Shown: one piece after another, positions 25,604 to 34,701 of the stretch | Layout of the letters: each line of letters begins with the position of its first letter | How positions within the stretch are numbered: the first letter of the stretch is position 1 | Position numbers and translations under genes: made by a program | Assembly: GCA_964483155.1 (NCBI GenBank) | Contig: CAZAAC010000012.1 | Span: 1-57,927, forward strand | Length of the DNA stretch: 57,927 nucleotides | Source: JAAYYM01 sp964483155 | GTDB taxonomy: Bacteria > Bacillota > Clostridia > Lachnospirales > Lachnospiraceae | Reading direction: 5' to 3' | The notes under the pieces: generated by a model | Databases searched by the model: none | Told to the model about the DNA's origin: nothing | What the model saw: the letters and a program-made list of their open reading frames with translations, nothing else

Positions 25604-26908
25604 ATGATAGGTACTATTATTTTTATGATTGTAATTTTAGCAGAACTGATTTATTGTACCATAAGGATTTGGGAAAAAAGCACATATTGGAAAGAAAAAA
25701 GCATTCTACATATTGTGGAGTTGATATTGTTTCTATTACTAATAATGATTGGTGTGCTTCATTGGAGCTTTCGTTGGATACTGTTATTGGGATTATTGAT
25801 TCTTCGCGGAATAATAAGTGCGGTTAGTCTTATTAGAAAAAGGGAGAGCCATAACTATAAAAGATGGAAAACTATAGTTGGTTTTTTAGGAAGCTTTTTG
25901 ATTATTTTTTTAGCTACAGCACCAAGTTTAATTTTTCCACAGTGTAATCAACTTCCTGTAAGTGGAAACTATAAAATAGAAACAGAGATCTACACATGGG
26001 AAGATAAAAACAGCACTGAAACTTTTGAAACAGATGGCTCTAATCGTGAAGTGACAGTTCAGTTTTGGTATCCAAAAACAGACAAAAATGAAACATTTCC
26101 ATTAATTATTTTTTCTCATGGAGCATTTGGTTTTCGCATGAGCAATTATTCAACCTATGCGGAACTTGCTTCCAATGGATATGTAGTATGTAGTATTGAT
26201 CATCCTTATCATGCTTTTTTTACGAAGCAGGCAGATGGAAAAATCATAACTGTAAATCCTGAATTTATGCAAAGCGTATTTTTAGTTAATGAAGAAAATA
26301 CGACAGAAGATCAAATTTATGATATCACCAGAAAATGGATGAATGTCCGATGTACAGACATAAACTTTGTAATTGATACAATAAAAGAGAAAGTCTCCAA
26401 CCAAAAAGAGAACAAAACTTTCTCATGCATTAATATCTCTGAAATAGGAATCATAGGACACTCACTTGGTGGAGCAGCCGCTGTGACTGTTGGAAGACAG
26501 AGAACGGATATTGATGCCGTTATCGACTTGGATGGGACAATGCTTGGCGAAGAAATCGCTTGTGATAATAATCGCTATACCATAAATGAAGAACCTTATC
26601 CAGTGCCGCTTTTATGTATTGATACAACTGCTCATTATCAAGAGGGGCTGACCTATGGAGAACAGTATGCAAATAATGTAACTTTGAAAAATGCGATTGA
26701 TGCAAAAGAAGTACATTTTAATGGAGCTGGTCATATGAATTTTACGGACTTGGTTTTCTTTTCGCCGATGCTTGCAAATATGCTTGGAAGTGGAGAGATT
26801 AATAAAATTGATTGCATACAGACAATGAATGAGGTAATCTTAAATTATTATAATCATTATTTAAAACAAATGGAAGAACTCGATATAGAGGAATCTTATT
26901 CATTTTAA
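25604..26908 (+). CDS. membrane-anchored alpha/beta hydrolase, PAF-acetylhydrolase-like
   Basis: A protein of 434 residues. Three to four hydrophobic segments occupy residues 1-115. The remainder is an alpha/beta hydrolase resembling the PAF-acetylhydrolase/dienelactone group: VQFWYPKTDKNETFPLIIFS then HGAFGF, and the nucleophile elbow GHSLGGAAA near residue 285, followed by IDAVIDLDGTM. A late His is in FNGAGHMNFTDL. The hydrolase part is probably outside the membrane or at its surface. Start has AAGGAG. It is 11 bp before a LytTR regulator and appears to form one operon with it and a DUF3021 gene. Substrate unknown; lipid ester is a guess. Confidence 0.83.
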   Translation: MIGTIIFMIVILAELIYCTIRIWEKSTYWKEKSILHIVELILFLLLIMIGVLHWSFRWILLLGLLILRGIISAVSLIRKRESHNYKRWKTIVGFLGSFLIIFLATAPSLIFPQCNQLPVSGNYKIETEIYTWEDKNSTETFETDGSNREVTVQFWYPKTDKNETFPLIIFSHGAFGFRMSNYSTYAELASNGYVVCSIDHPYHAFFTKQADGKIITVNPEFMQSVFLVNEENTTEDQIYDITRKWMNVRCTDINFVIDTIKEKVSNQKENKTFSCINISEIGIIGHSLGGAAAVTVGRQRTDIDAVIDLDGTMLGEEIACDNNRYTINEEPYPVPLLCIDTTAHYQEGLTYGEQYANNVTLKNAIDAKEVHFNGAGHMNFTDLVFFSPMLANMLGSGEINKIDCIQTMNEVILNYYNHYLKQMEELDIEESYSF

Positions 26909-26919
26909 GAAGAGGAATT

Positions 26920-27372
26920 ATGAAGGTTGAGATTGAAAAAATTACAGAGCAACAAGAAGAGAGAGTGCTGATTGCATGTTATAAGGTATCTAAGGAAGTA
27001 TCTGAAATCGTGCATTTTGTAAAGTCCAGACAGGAAAGTATAGAAGGATATGATGAAAGTGGGGTTCACGTGATTCCACTTTCTGAAATTTTTTATGTGG
27101 AATCGGTAGACAATAAGGTGTTTGTTTATTTAAAAAATAATGTTTATGAAATTAAAATGCGTCTTTATGAGTTTGAAAACTTATATGTAGATAAAGAATT
27201 TTTTCGCTGCTCAAAAGATACTATTATCAATCTTATGAAAATACAGTTTGTGAAACCGGCTTTAAACAGCAGATTTGCAGCAGTTTTGACAAATAAGGAA
27301 AGTGTTATTATTTCCAGAAAATATGTACCAGTCCTGAAGCAGAGACTGCGCGGAGGGCGCGAAAATGGATAA
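26920..27372 (+). CDS. LytTR-type DNA-binding regulator
   Basis: A protein of 150 residues with a C-terminal LytTR domain (about 45-145): IPLSEIFYVESVDNKVFVYL, then FFRCSKDTIINLMKI and ISRKYVPVLKQRL. There is no receiver domain; residues 1-45 are a short helical lead. In Firmicutes such stand-alone LytTR proteins are encoded with a DUF3021 membrane protein, as here (overlap of 8 bp with the next gene). They act as small membrane-coupled regulators. Confidence 0.9.
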   Translation: MKVEIEKITEQQEERVLIACYKVSKEVSEIVHFVKSRQESIEGYDESGVHVIPLSEIFYVESVDNKVFVYLKNNVYEIKMRLYEFENLYVDKEFFRCSKDTIINLMKIQFVKPALNSRFAAVLTNKESVIISRKYVPVLKQRLRGGRENG

Positions 27373-27796
27373 AATTGAACATTTTAAAAAAGTTGCAATG
27401 AGTTTCTTTATTGTAGTTACATTCGTTAATATAGCAATGGGAATTTTAGGACTTTGTTTTGAAAGAGATATGAAATTTGGATATGAAGCATTTTTTGTTC
27501 CAATTATTTATGGATTTCTTAGTATGATACCAATGGTTATGACTTATTCAAAAAAAGAATTAACGGTAAGACAACTGATTTTCAGAAAAATTTTGCATTT
27601 GCTTTTATTAGAAGCACTGCTTACTTACTTTGTATTTTTAAATAAAGCTATGGCAGTGGATCTGCTGATTTCATTTATGATTTCTGTGTTTGTCATATCA
27701 ATTCTAGTACATATGATTTTGTGGTTTCTCGATAACCGTAAGGCAAAGGAACTCAATTTAGAGCTGGAAGAATATCAAAAAAACCGTATATTGTAA
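27365..27796 (+). CDS. DUF3021 family membrane protein
   Basis: A protein of 143 residues with four hydrophobic segments (about 12-33, 42-62, 77-97 and 103-123) and a short charged C-terminal tail, the standard DUF3021 shape. It overlaps the LytTR gene by 8 bp and is probably its membrane partner or inhibitor. The ribosome site GGAGG lies within the end of the LytTR gene. Exact function unknown. Confidence 0.85.
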   Translation: MDKIEHFKKVAMSFFIVVTFVNIAMGILGLCFERDMKFGYEAFFVPIIYGFLSMIPMVMTYSKKELTVRQLIFRKILHLLLLEALLTYFVFLNKAMAVDLLISFMISVFVISILVHMILWFLDNRKAKELNLELEEYQKNRIL

Positions 27797-27871
27797 AAAT
27801 AGAAAAAGCTAATCTTTAAAAAAAATAGAAATAAGAGTATAATTAGTAATTAAGGATGGGAGGTGACTAAT

Positions 27872-27988
27872 ATGGGAGATAAGAGTCCTAAGAAAAAAGA
27901 AGTGAAGAAACCAAAAGCAGAAAAGATTGTATCAGATTCAGCCTCGACTGTATCAAAACCAGTGAAAAAACCCAAAAAGACATATTAA
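27872..27988 (+). CDS. very small lysine-rich protein
   Basis: A 38-residue reading frame, MGDKSPKKKEVKKPKAEK followed by IVSDSASTVSKPVKKPKKTY, with a strong ribosome site GGGAGG nine bases before the ATG. About a third of residues are Lys, with Pro-Lys repeats and no hydrophobic core. It lies 75 bp after the DUF3021 gene and ends just before a terminator. The ribosome site and clean codon pattern favour a real gene. It may bind nucleic acid or ribosomes, but nothing proves it. Confidence 0.6.
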   Translation: MGDKSPKKKEVKKPKAEKIVSDSASTVSKPVKKPKKTY

Positions 27989-28001
27989 CATTAATGCTAG
28001 C

Positions 28002-28047
28002 AAAAAAGCCTCAGAGAAGACGCATTTGTGAAATCTCTAAGGCTTTT
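28002..28047. terminator. bidirectional terminator
   Basis: AAAAAAGCCT-c-AGAGA pairs with TCTCT-a-AGGCTTTT across a loop of about 15 bases, between the small Lys-rich gene and the convergent oxidoreductase gene, whose stop lies 10 bp further on. Confidence 0.75.
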
Positions 28048-28056
28048 CAATATGAT

Positions 28057-29103
28057 TTAGAGTCTTATTCTTTTCTTTTCCAGATTACTTTTCTGTGAAG
28101 CTTCAATTATTTTAAGCACATCAACAGCATCTTCCGGTTTTACAGAAAGCGTTGCATTATTTACCAAGACGTCATAAATGTTATTATAGTAGTTTCCATA
28201 ATTCCCAGTTACGGTAGGAATTATCTTTTCGAAAATACTATTATTTTGTTCATAATACAAGGTTCCATAATTCTCTTCTAAATCACAGCCCCAGTTTTCC
28301 ATAGGAGGTCTTTTTCCTAAAATTAGAGCATTCTCCTGTACATCCATTCCATATTTAATGAATGTTCCCTTTCTTCCATTAACCATATAATGAGGGCCTT
28401 GTTTTGCTACTACTTCCCCCGCTGATAGTATTGCTCTTTTGTCTTTATAGTAAAGAATAACTTCAAAGTTATCAATCCCAGCTGATTCCTGCCTCTGTTT
28501 TCTGAAATCGGCATATACTTCATCTGGCATTCCAAACAAACAATAGGCTTGATCAATAATATGTACACCAAGATCATATAAAATATCTGTACCAACACAA
28601 GTTTCATATTTCCATTTTTTAGAGCTACAACCAAAAACAAAACGATCATAATGAGCTTCATAATCAAGAATTTCACCAAGAGAACCGTCTTTAATCAATT
28701 GCTTTACTGTTAAAAAATCACCGTCAAATCTTCTGCTTTGATAGACAGAGAAAATAACGCCCTTTTGCTTTGCTAGCTGACAAAGTTCTGCAGCCTCCTT
28801 TGAAGAAGCGGCCACTGGCTTCTCGACAATTACATTTTTTCCTGCTTCAATAGCTTGTGTGGCCATAGGGACATGATAAGCATTTGGTGTTGATATAATA
28901 ACTAAATCAATATCATCTGTTAATAGTTCTTCAAAAGCTCTGACTACTTCTACATAAGGATACTCTAGTTGTGAGTTATTAGTAGAGCGCTCATATACTT
29001 TTTTTATATGATATCTTTTGTCAGCATGCAAAAATGGAGCTTGAAAAATCTTACCGGACATGCCAAAGCCAGCAATTCCTACATTTATGATTTTGTTAAA
29101 CAT
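28057..29103 (-). CDS. Gfo/Idh/MocA family NAD(P)-dependent oxidoreductase
   Basis: A protein of 348 residues. The N-terminal Rossmann fold starts with NVGIAGFGMSGKIFQAPFL, and the nucleotide-binding/catalytic motif VIVEKPVA lies near residue 92 (EKP is diagnostic). A C-terminal substrate domain of the common GFO_IDH_MocA_C type follows, with DILYDLGVHIIDQAY. Members oxidise or reduce sugars, inositol or related polyols; the C-terminal part resembles YdgJ/YvaA-like scyllo-inositol or sugar dehydrogenases. The ribosome site is AAGGAG. It is monocistronic and divergent from the pyrophosphatase gene. Confidence 0.9.
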   Translation of the reverse strand: MFNKIINVGIAGFGMSGKIFQAPFLHADKRYHIKKVYERSTNNSQLEYPYVEVVRAFEELLTDDIDLVIISTPNAYHVPMATQAIEAGKNVIVEKPVAASSKEAAELCQLAKQKGVIFSVYQSRRFDGDFLTVKQLIKDGSLGEILDYEAHYDRFVFGCSSKKWKYETCVGTDILYDLGVHIIDQAYCLFGMPDEVYADFRKQRQESAGIDNFEVILYYKDKRAILSAGEVVAKQGPHYMVNGRKGTFIKYGMDVQENALILGKRPPMENWGCDLEENYGTLYYEQNNSIFEKIIPTVTGNYGNYYNNIYDVLVNNATLSVKPEDAVDVLKIIEASQKSNLEKKRIRL

Positions 29104-29296
29104 ATCAATTCTCCTTACATAATAGGTAGTGTCATATAAATCTATTATATCATTTTTATGGTAGAAGTGTTATTTTATATAAGATTTCACATAACATAAA
29201 AGCATCCAAAACATGAAAAACTACTTATAAATGGTTATTTTGTATATATTTTATATTCAATTTAAAAAAAAATATACAAAACCAACAAATTACGTA

Positions 29297-29325
29297 TTGC
29301 ATATGTTAAAAAGAAGTGATACGAT
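29297..29325 (+). promoter_or_regulatory. predicted promoter of the membrane pyrophosphatase gene
   Basis: TTGCAT (29297-29302), 17 bp, TACGAT (29320-29325), about 30 bp before the hppA start. The rest of the divergent gap 29104-29296 is very AT-rich without further motifs. Confidence 0.5.
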
Positions 29326-29357
29326 ACCTCTAATCAAATAAAAAGGGGGATAAAAAC

Positions 29358-31439
29358 ATGGATATTCAATTTTTTCAAATCGTTGCAATTATTGTATCAT
29401 TGCTAGCTTTTGGAGAAGCATTTTGGCTTTACAAATGGGTAAAAGCATTACCATCATCTAATCCGCAGGTTGCAGCTATTGGCTTACTTATTAAGAACGG
29501 GGCAAATACTTTTTTAAAGAAAGAGTATATTGCATTGGCGCGTTTTTGTGGAATTGCCGCAATTATCATTTTTATATTGCTTCCTTCTCCAATATGGATG
29601 GGCAATCCTTTAGATAATGTAATTATGACTTTTGCATATCTTTTTGGAACTGTTTTTTCTGCAATTGCAGGGAAAATAGGAATTGGCATTGCAACAATTG
29701 CAAATGTAAAAGCAGCTGAAGCTTCTACAGATGGACTAAAACCTTCTTTTATGGCTGGATTCCGTGGGGGTGCAGTTATGGGAATGGCAGTAGTAGGAAG
29801 TAGTCTGTTAGGTGTTACTTTGATTTTACTATTAACAAATAGTACAACAGCGCTACTGGGATTTAGTTTTGGAGCCAGCTCATTAGCATTGTTTGCAAAA
29901 GCTGGAGGAGGAATTTTTACAAAGACCGCGGATATTAGCGCAGATTTAGTAGGAAAAGTAGAACTTGGAATACCAGAAGATGACCCAAGAAATCCAGCAG
30001 TTATCGCAGATAATGTAGGAGATAATGTAGGAGATGTAGCAGGCATGGGAGCTGATTTATTTGATTCTAATGTCGCTTCTTTAGCAGCTGCATTTGTTAT
30101 GGCAGTAACACTTGATAAAGTAGCTGGTGGTAATGTGAATGCAGGCATGGTATTATGCTATGCGACATTAGGCCTATTAGCCTCTATCATTGGTGTTGCG
30201 ACTGCAAGGATGGGTAAAAACGGGAGCCCTACAAGGGCACTGAATAGCAGTACTTATATTACAACAATAGTTTTTGCACTAATTACAGCGATTGCAACAT
30301 ATGTATTTCACTTTGAGTGGCGTATCTGGCTGGCAAGTGCAATAGGACTTGGTGTTGGTGTTGTTATCGGAATCGCAAGTGATTATTTTACAGATGACAA
30401 TAAAAAACCTGTTCATGAAGTTGCAAAAGCATCTGAATCAGGACCAGCATTTACTATTTTAGCTGGCGTTTCATATGGCTTTATGAGCGCACTTCCTTCT
30501 ATGGTAGGTATCGGAATTTCTGCTGTTGCAGCATATAAAATCTGTGAACCTCTAGGAGAAGGCTATGCGATGTTTGGTATTTCAATGGCAGCAGTAGGTA
30601 TGCTATCAATCGTAGGTATGATTATATCTAATGATGCATATGGTCCGATTGTCGATAATGCCCGCGGTTTAGTTGAAATGGGAGATTTGGGAGATAAAGC
30701 ACTTGAGATAACAGATTCTCTTGATAGTGCAGGAAATACGGTAAAAGCTATTACAAAGGGTTTTGCAATAGGAGCAGCAGGACTTACTGTAATTGCTTTG
30801 CTAGGCGCATTTATTAGTGAAGTAAATGTCAAGGCCATAGAGCTTGGGTTAGAAACGATAACTGGCTTCAATATTATGGATCCACTTGTATTCTTCGGTT
30901 TGTTGGTAGGAGCTACAATACCTGCAGTATTCTCAGCTATGCTGATGCTTGGTGTAGATCGTAATGCACAACGTCTAGTAGCGGAAATACATAGACAATT
31001 TAAAGAAATCGCAGGACTAAAAGAAGGTAAAAAAGGAGTTGTCCCAGAATATGATAAGTGCATTGAAATTGCTACTACTGGAGCACTCAAAGAACTTGTA
31101 CCTGCTGGACTATTCGCTATAATTGCAACTCTTGTTGTTGGATTTATCGGTGGAGTTCAGGCAATTGGCGGATTTTTAACAGGGAATATTATCAGTGGTC
31201 TTTTACTTGCACTGTTTATGTCAAATGCAGGTGGTTTGTGGGATAATACAAAAAAATATATTGAGTCTGGACATAACGGTGGCAAAGGTTCAGATACCCA
31301 TAAGGCAGCCGTTGTAGGCGATACTGTAGGCGATCCATTTAAAGATACAGCAGGACCATCCATTAATACGCAGATTACAGTAGTATCTTTGGTAGCATCA
31401 CTTATGGCGACACTATTTTTAACAATGTCAATCTTTTAG
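29358..31439 (+). CDS. hppA: membrane-bound ion-pumping pyrophosphatase
   Basis: A protein of 693 residues with about 16 membrane helices. The pyrophosphate-site signatures are intact: ADLVGKVELGIPEDDPRNPA, then DNVGDNVGD, and near the end DTVGDPFKDTAGPS. It uses PPi hydrolysis to pump H+ or Na+ out of the cytoplasm. The potassium-determining site reads GNTVKA with Lys463; Lys at this place marks K+-independent enzymes, which pump H+, whereas K+-dependent and Na+-pumping forms have Ala. The DVGAD segment before ADLVGK is DISAD here, a small deviation. The ribosome site is GGGGGA. Confidence 0.95.
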   Translation: MDIQFFQIVAIIVSLLAFGEAFWLYKWVKALPSSNPQVAAIGLLIKNGANTFLKKEYIALARFCGIAAIIIFILLPSPIWMGNPLDNVIMTFAYLFGTVFSAIAGKIGIGIATIANVKAAEASTDGLKPSFMAGFRGGAVMGMAVVGSSLLGVTLILLLTNSTTALLGFSFGASSLALFAKAGGGIFTKTADISADLVGKVELGIPEDDPRNPAVIADNVGDNVGDVAGMGADLFDSNVASLAAAFVMAVTLDKVAGGNVNAGMVLCYATLGLLASIIGVATARMGKNGSPTRALNSSTYITTIVFALITAIATYVFHFEWRIWLASAIGLGVGVVIGIASDYFTDDNKKPVHEVAKASESGPAFTILAGVSYGFMSALPSMVGIGISAVAAYKICEPLGEGYAMFGISMAAVGMLSIVGMIISNDAYGPIVDNARGLVEMGDLGDKALEITDSLDSAGNTVKAITKGFAIGAAGLTVIALLGAFISEVNVKAIELGLETITGFNIMDPLVFFGLLVGATIPAVFSAMLMLGVDRNAQRLVAEIHRQFKEIAGLKEGKKGVVPEYDKCIEIATTGALKELVPAGLFAIIATLVVGFIGGVQAIGGFLTGNIISGLLLALFMSNAGGLWDNTKKYIESGHNGGKGSDTHKAAVVGDTVGDPFKDTAGPSINTQITVVSLVASLMATLFLTMSIF

Positions 31440-31612
31440 TATTTAAATGAAATGTAAGAAAGAGTATTTTTTGCTCAGCCTTTTGAAATAAGTAAAAAAC
31501 AAAAAACAAAATAGTAATAAACAACGAACCTTCCTTTTGTTTTCAAAAAATGTTTGTAAATAGTTGCAGAAATATTTGCATTTGCTATTATAAACAAAAG
31601 GGAGGTTTTTTA

Positions 31613-32371
31613 ATGAGAAAAGAAAATGCAATTAGACGTGAAGAGATTACAAAGGACATATTAGCATGTGAAGCAGTAAAAGTTAACGAATTAGCACTAC
31701 AATATAGAGTAACAAAAGAAACAATACGAAATGATTTGAATTTCATGGAGCAGAAGGGACTTGTTTATAGAACACACGGAGGAGCAGTTTTAAAAAGCAC
31801 AGGAACAGAAGTTCCCATGGAGGTTCGCCAGCAGGAGCAAAATGCGGCAAAGAGAAAAATAGCCTTGCAGGCAATTAATTATATAGAAGATCATATGGTG
31901 ATTTATATTGATCCAAGTAGCACAGCATTACCACTCGGAAGATTACTTCGCATGAAAAAAGATCTTACGGTTTTTACAAATTCGTATGAGTTAATTCCTT
32001 ATCTTGAGAATGGAAACCATCGTATAATCCTGGTGGGAGGAGAATATTGGAATCAAGGAAAACGTACGATAGGCAGCTATGTAACAGATATGCTCCGAGA
32101 TGTTTATTTTGATATAGTTGTATTAGGAATGGAAGGCTGTAAAGATATGACGGGACCTGGCGTAAATGTACTAGATGGTTTAGCTGTAAACAAATGTGTT
32201 ATTTCTAAAGCTAAGAAAGTAATGTTATTGGCAGATAATACAAAATTTGAGCGCACAGCGACATATGAGTATTGTGATTTTTCTCAGTTGACATATATGA
32301 TAACTGATCAAATAAATGAAAGAATCAGAAATCAGGTTGGAAATATAACGCTGATAGAGGCTTGTGTTTAG
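31613..32371 (+). CDS. DeoR/GlpR-family transcriptional regulator
   Basis: A protein of 252 residues from the ATG at 31613, preceded by GGGAGG; the frame is open upstream without a ribosome site. The N-terminal winged helix reads RREEITKDILACEAVKVNEL followed by YRVTKETIRNDLNFMEQKGL and the typical THGGAV. The C-terminal sensor domain (DeoRC) has YIDPSSTALPLGRLL and VVLGMEGC. Such regulators respond to sugar phosphates. The next gene (membrane protein) starts 2 bp after its stop. No sugar genes are directly adjacent on this strand; the GH4 locus 2.3 kb away is a possible target. Confidence 0.9.
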   Translation: MRKENAIRREEITKDILACEAVKVNELALQYRVTKETIRNDLNFMEQKGLVYRTHGGAVLKSTGTEVPMEVRQQEQNAAKRKIALQAINYIEDHMVIYIDPSSTALPLGRLLRMKKDLTVFTNSYELIPYLENGNHRIILVGGEYWNQGKRTIGSYVTDMLRDVYFDIVVLGMEGCKDMTGPGVNVLDGLAVNKCVISKAKKVMLLADNTKFERTATYEYCDFSQLTYMITDQINERIRNQVGNITLIEACV

Positions 32372-32373
32372 AG

Positions 32374-33036
32374 ATGTCGAAAACAGCAGATAATCTTAAG
32401 CGGTTTGCCATAACTATGATAGCGATTACAATTTGCTATTCCTCATCAGCGCTAATGGCTTATGCAAATATTGGGCAAGGACCAGTTGGTGCATTTCAGC
32501 TCACAATGTCTTATTTTACTAATATCAGCATGGGAATAATCGCAATTTGTTTTCAAGGCGTTTTCTTTATTGGACAGATAGTATTAGAAGGGAAGAAGTG
32601 GAAAATCAGACAGTGCCTTCAGATGCTGATTACAGTTTATGGAGGTTTGGTTCTGGATTTTGTATTATATCACATATTATCTTTTGTAAATATTGAAACA
32701 TATTTAACAAAAATATTCATTTTTATAATTGCTATGTTACTTAATGCAGTGGGTATTAATTTTGTGCTTGGAGTGGGACTTATTCGAATTCCTTATGAAG
32801 GATTTTTGCAGCTTTTGTCTGAAAGAATTAATATATCGTTAGGTCGCTGGAAACAAGTTGCAGATTTTATCTTATTAGGAGTGACTATTTTTATTACAAT
32901 CAGTTGCCATTATGATTTTACGGTCAGAGAAGCCACAGTTGCAAATGCATTCTTTTTTGGTCTGTTTTTAGACTGGACAAGAAAACCGATTTGTAAAATG
33001 TTGCAGATCCTATTAAAAAAGGAGCTGTCGCACTAG
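32374..33036 (+). CDS. YczE/YitT-like integral membrane protein
   Basis: A protein of 220 residues with five hydrophobic segments and the family motif YANIGQGPVGAFQLTMSYFT (compare the GxxPxD/GPW region in YczE-type proteins), ending in a short basic tail. I start it at the ATG at 32374, just after the DeoR stop; a TTG at 32362 is in frame but sits too close to the only ribosome-site-like sequence (ATAGAGG). YczE-like proteins are of uncertain function. Translational coupling with the DeoR regulator suggests joint expression. Confidence 0.7.
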   Translation: MSKTADNLKRFAITMIAITICYSSSALMAYANIGQGPVGAFQLTMSYFTNISMGIIAICFQGVFFIGQIVLEGKKWKIRQCLQMLITVYGGLVLDFVLYHILSFVNIETYLTKIFIFIIAMLLNAVGINFVLGVGLIRIPYEGFLQLLSERINISLGRWKQVADFILLGVTIFITISCHYDFTVREATVANAFFFGLFLDWTRKPICKMLQILLKKELSH

Positions 33037-33064
33037 CTGATGAAAACCAGTAGTGCGTAGCTCC
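33021..33064. terminator. terminator overlapping the stop codon of the YczE-like gene
   Basis: GGAGCT-gt-CGCACTA pairs with TAGTGCG-t-AGCTCC; the left arm is the last codons and stop of the gene. It separates convergent genes. The T-tract on either side is imperfect, so strength is uncertain. Confidence 0.55.
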
Positions 33065-33085
33065 CTAATTACAAATTTAAAGGGT

Positions 33086-34492
33086 TTATTTTTTAGAAGT
33101 TCTAACAAAATATTCTTTTGTGGTCTTAGAAATAATTCCACCAAGCGCCAATAACGCAATGAGATTTGGAATTGCCATGAGGCCATTAAAAATATCAGCG
33201 GTATTCCACACGGCTTCCACTGTCATATATGGTCCTATAAAGACAGCTAATATATATAACCAGCGGAAGACTTTCACAGATTTCTGACTGCCTCCTGTTA
33301 AGTATTCCAAACAACGTTCACTATAATAATTCCAACCTATGATTGTCGTAAATGCAAAAAATACAAGACATAGCATAAGGAGAAAAGAAGAAATAGCAGG
33401 ATCAAAGGGAAGACCAGCATTAAAAGCATTGGTAGTGACAGCAACGCCCTCGAGTCCTATATTCCAGGAACCCGTAATGACAATGCATAAGCCGGTTAGT
33501 GTACAGATAATGATAGTATCGATAAAGGTTCCTGTCATGGAAACAAGTCCCTGGCGAACAGGCTCCTTTGTCTTTGCAGCAGCAGCTGCAATAGGAGCAC
33601 TTCCCAGTCCAGCTTCATTTGAAAAGATTCCGCGTGCAATTCCCTTTTGCATGGCAACAGTAATTGCACCAAGTGCGCCACCAGCTGCAGCTCTGAGACC
33701 GAAAGCACCCTCAATAATTTCCTTAAAAGCACCAGGAATGGCCCTGAAATTGTAAATAACCAAAAAAGAACAGATTACGACATAGGTAACAGCCATAAAG
33801 GGAACAATAATCTCTGATACATTTGCAATTCTTTTTATTCCACCAATGAGAACGAGACCTGCACAGAAAGTTACAATTGCACCTGCAATGATAACAGTAA
33901 TCGAAATATCTGCCCCCAGTATATTTACAGAAAAGATACTGTCTGGATCAAAGTAATTTTTAACGGAAGACGTAATACCGTTTATCTGCGTAAAGGTTCC
34001 AATTCCTAACAGACCCGCACTTACTCCAAAAAAAGCAAAGATTTTACCAAGCCATTTAAATTTAGGGCCCATGCCGTTTTCGATGTAGTAGAAAGGTCCA
34101 CCTAAAACATGTCCATCTTTATCAATGTTGCGATACAGAATGGCAAGAAGTCCTTCTGCGTACTTTGTTGCCATACCAAAAAATGCCGCTATCCACATCC
34201 AAAAAAGTGCACCTGGACCTCCAGCCACAATGGCAGTTGCCACACCAACAATATTTCCAGTTCCGATAGTAGCTGAAAGAGCGGTACAGAGAGCACCGAA
34301 GCTGGTAACTTCACCAGTTCCGCCTTCCTCATTCTTAATCATAAAACGTAGCGCCTTTGGTAAATGAATAAGCTGTAAAAACCCTAACCTGATTGTAAGA
34401 TAAATACCAACAACCATAATCAAAACAATAAGAGGGATCCCCCATACTATTCCGTCAAACCAAGAGATAAAATTATTAATTCTGTCAAACAT
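33086..34492 (-). CDS. sodium:alanine/glycine symporter, AGCS family
   Basis: A protein of 468 residues with about 11 membrane helices. Family signatures are plain: GALCTALSATIGTGNIVGVA near residue 66, FWMWIAAFFGMATKYAEGLL, GGPFYYIENGMG, and FSNEAGLGSAPIAAAAAKT. It imports alanine or glycine with Na+ (or H+). The ribosome site is weak (AAGAAAGGA). It is transcribed alone and convergent with the YczE-like gene. Upstream on its side (34563-34584) GACAGG and CCTGTC flank a run of seven C. Confidence 0.95.
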   Translation of the reverse strand: MFDRINNFISWFDGIVWGIPLIVLIMVVGIYLTIRLGFLQLIHLPKALRFMIKNEEGGTGEVTSFGALCTALSATIGTGNIVGVATAIVAGGPGALFWMWIAAFFGMATKYAEGLLAILYRNIDKDGHVLGGPFYYIENGMGPKFKWLGKIFAFFGVSAGLLGIGTFTQINGITSSVKNYFDPDSIFSVNILGADISITVIIAGAIVTFCAGLVLIGGIKRIANVSEIIVPFMAVTYVVICSFLVIYNFRAIPGAFKEIIEGAFGLRAAAGGALGAITVAMQKGIARGIFSNEAGLGSAPIAAAAAKTKEPVRQGLVSMTGTFIDTIIICTLTGLCIVITGSWNIGLEGVAVTTNAFNAGLPFDPAISSFLLMLCLVFFAFTTIIGWNYYSERCLEYLTGGSQKSVKVFRWLYILAVFIGPYMTVEAVWNTADIFNGLMAIPNLIALLALGGIISKTTKEYFVRTSKK

Positions 34493-34701
34493 TTTCTAAT
34501 CCTTTCTTTACCTTGTTTTTTTAATTTCTACGACTAGATATTGATAAGTATTCATAAAGTAAGACAGGTTATACCCCCCCTGTCATATTTTATATACTAA
34601 TATAATTTACCTTGATTGAGATAAATTTGCAATAGTTTATGATATAATAATATAACATATTTATATAGAATGGAATGTTTATGAATAGAGGAGGAAAGAG
34701 G

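Noticed and set aside
29429..30148. 239-codon open frame on the minus strand inside hppA
   Set aside because: It mirrors the Ala/Gly-rich codons of the pyrophosphatase, whose catalytic motifs are intact on the plus strand.
34563..34584. GACAGG ... CCTGTC around a run of seven C upstream of the AGCS gene
   Set aside because: Noted as a possible operator or small hairpin, but the stem is only 6 bp and neither a T-tract nor a promoter is clearly linked to it.
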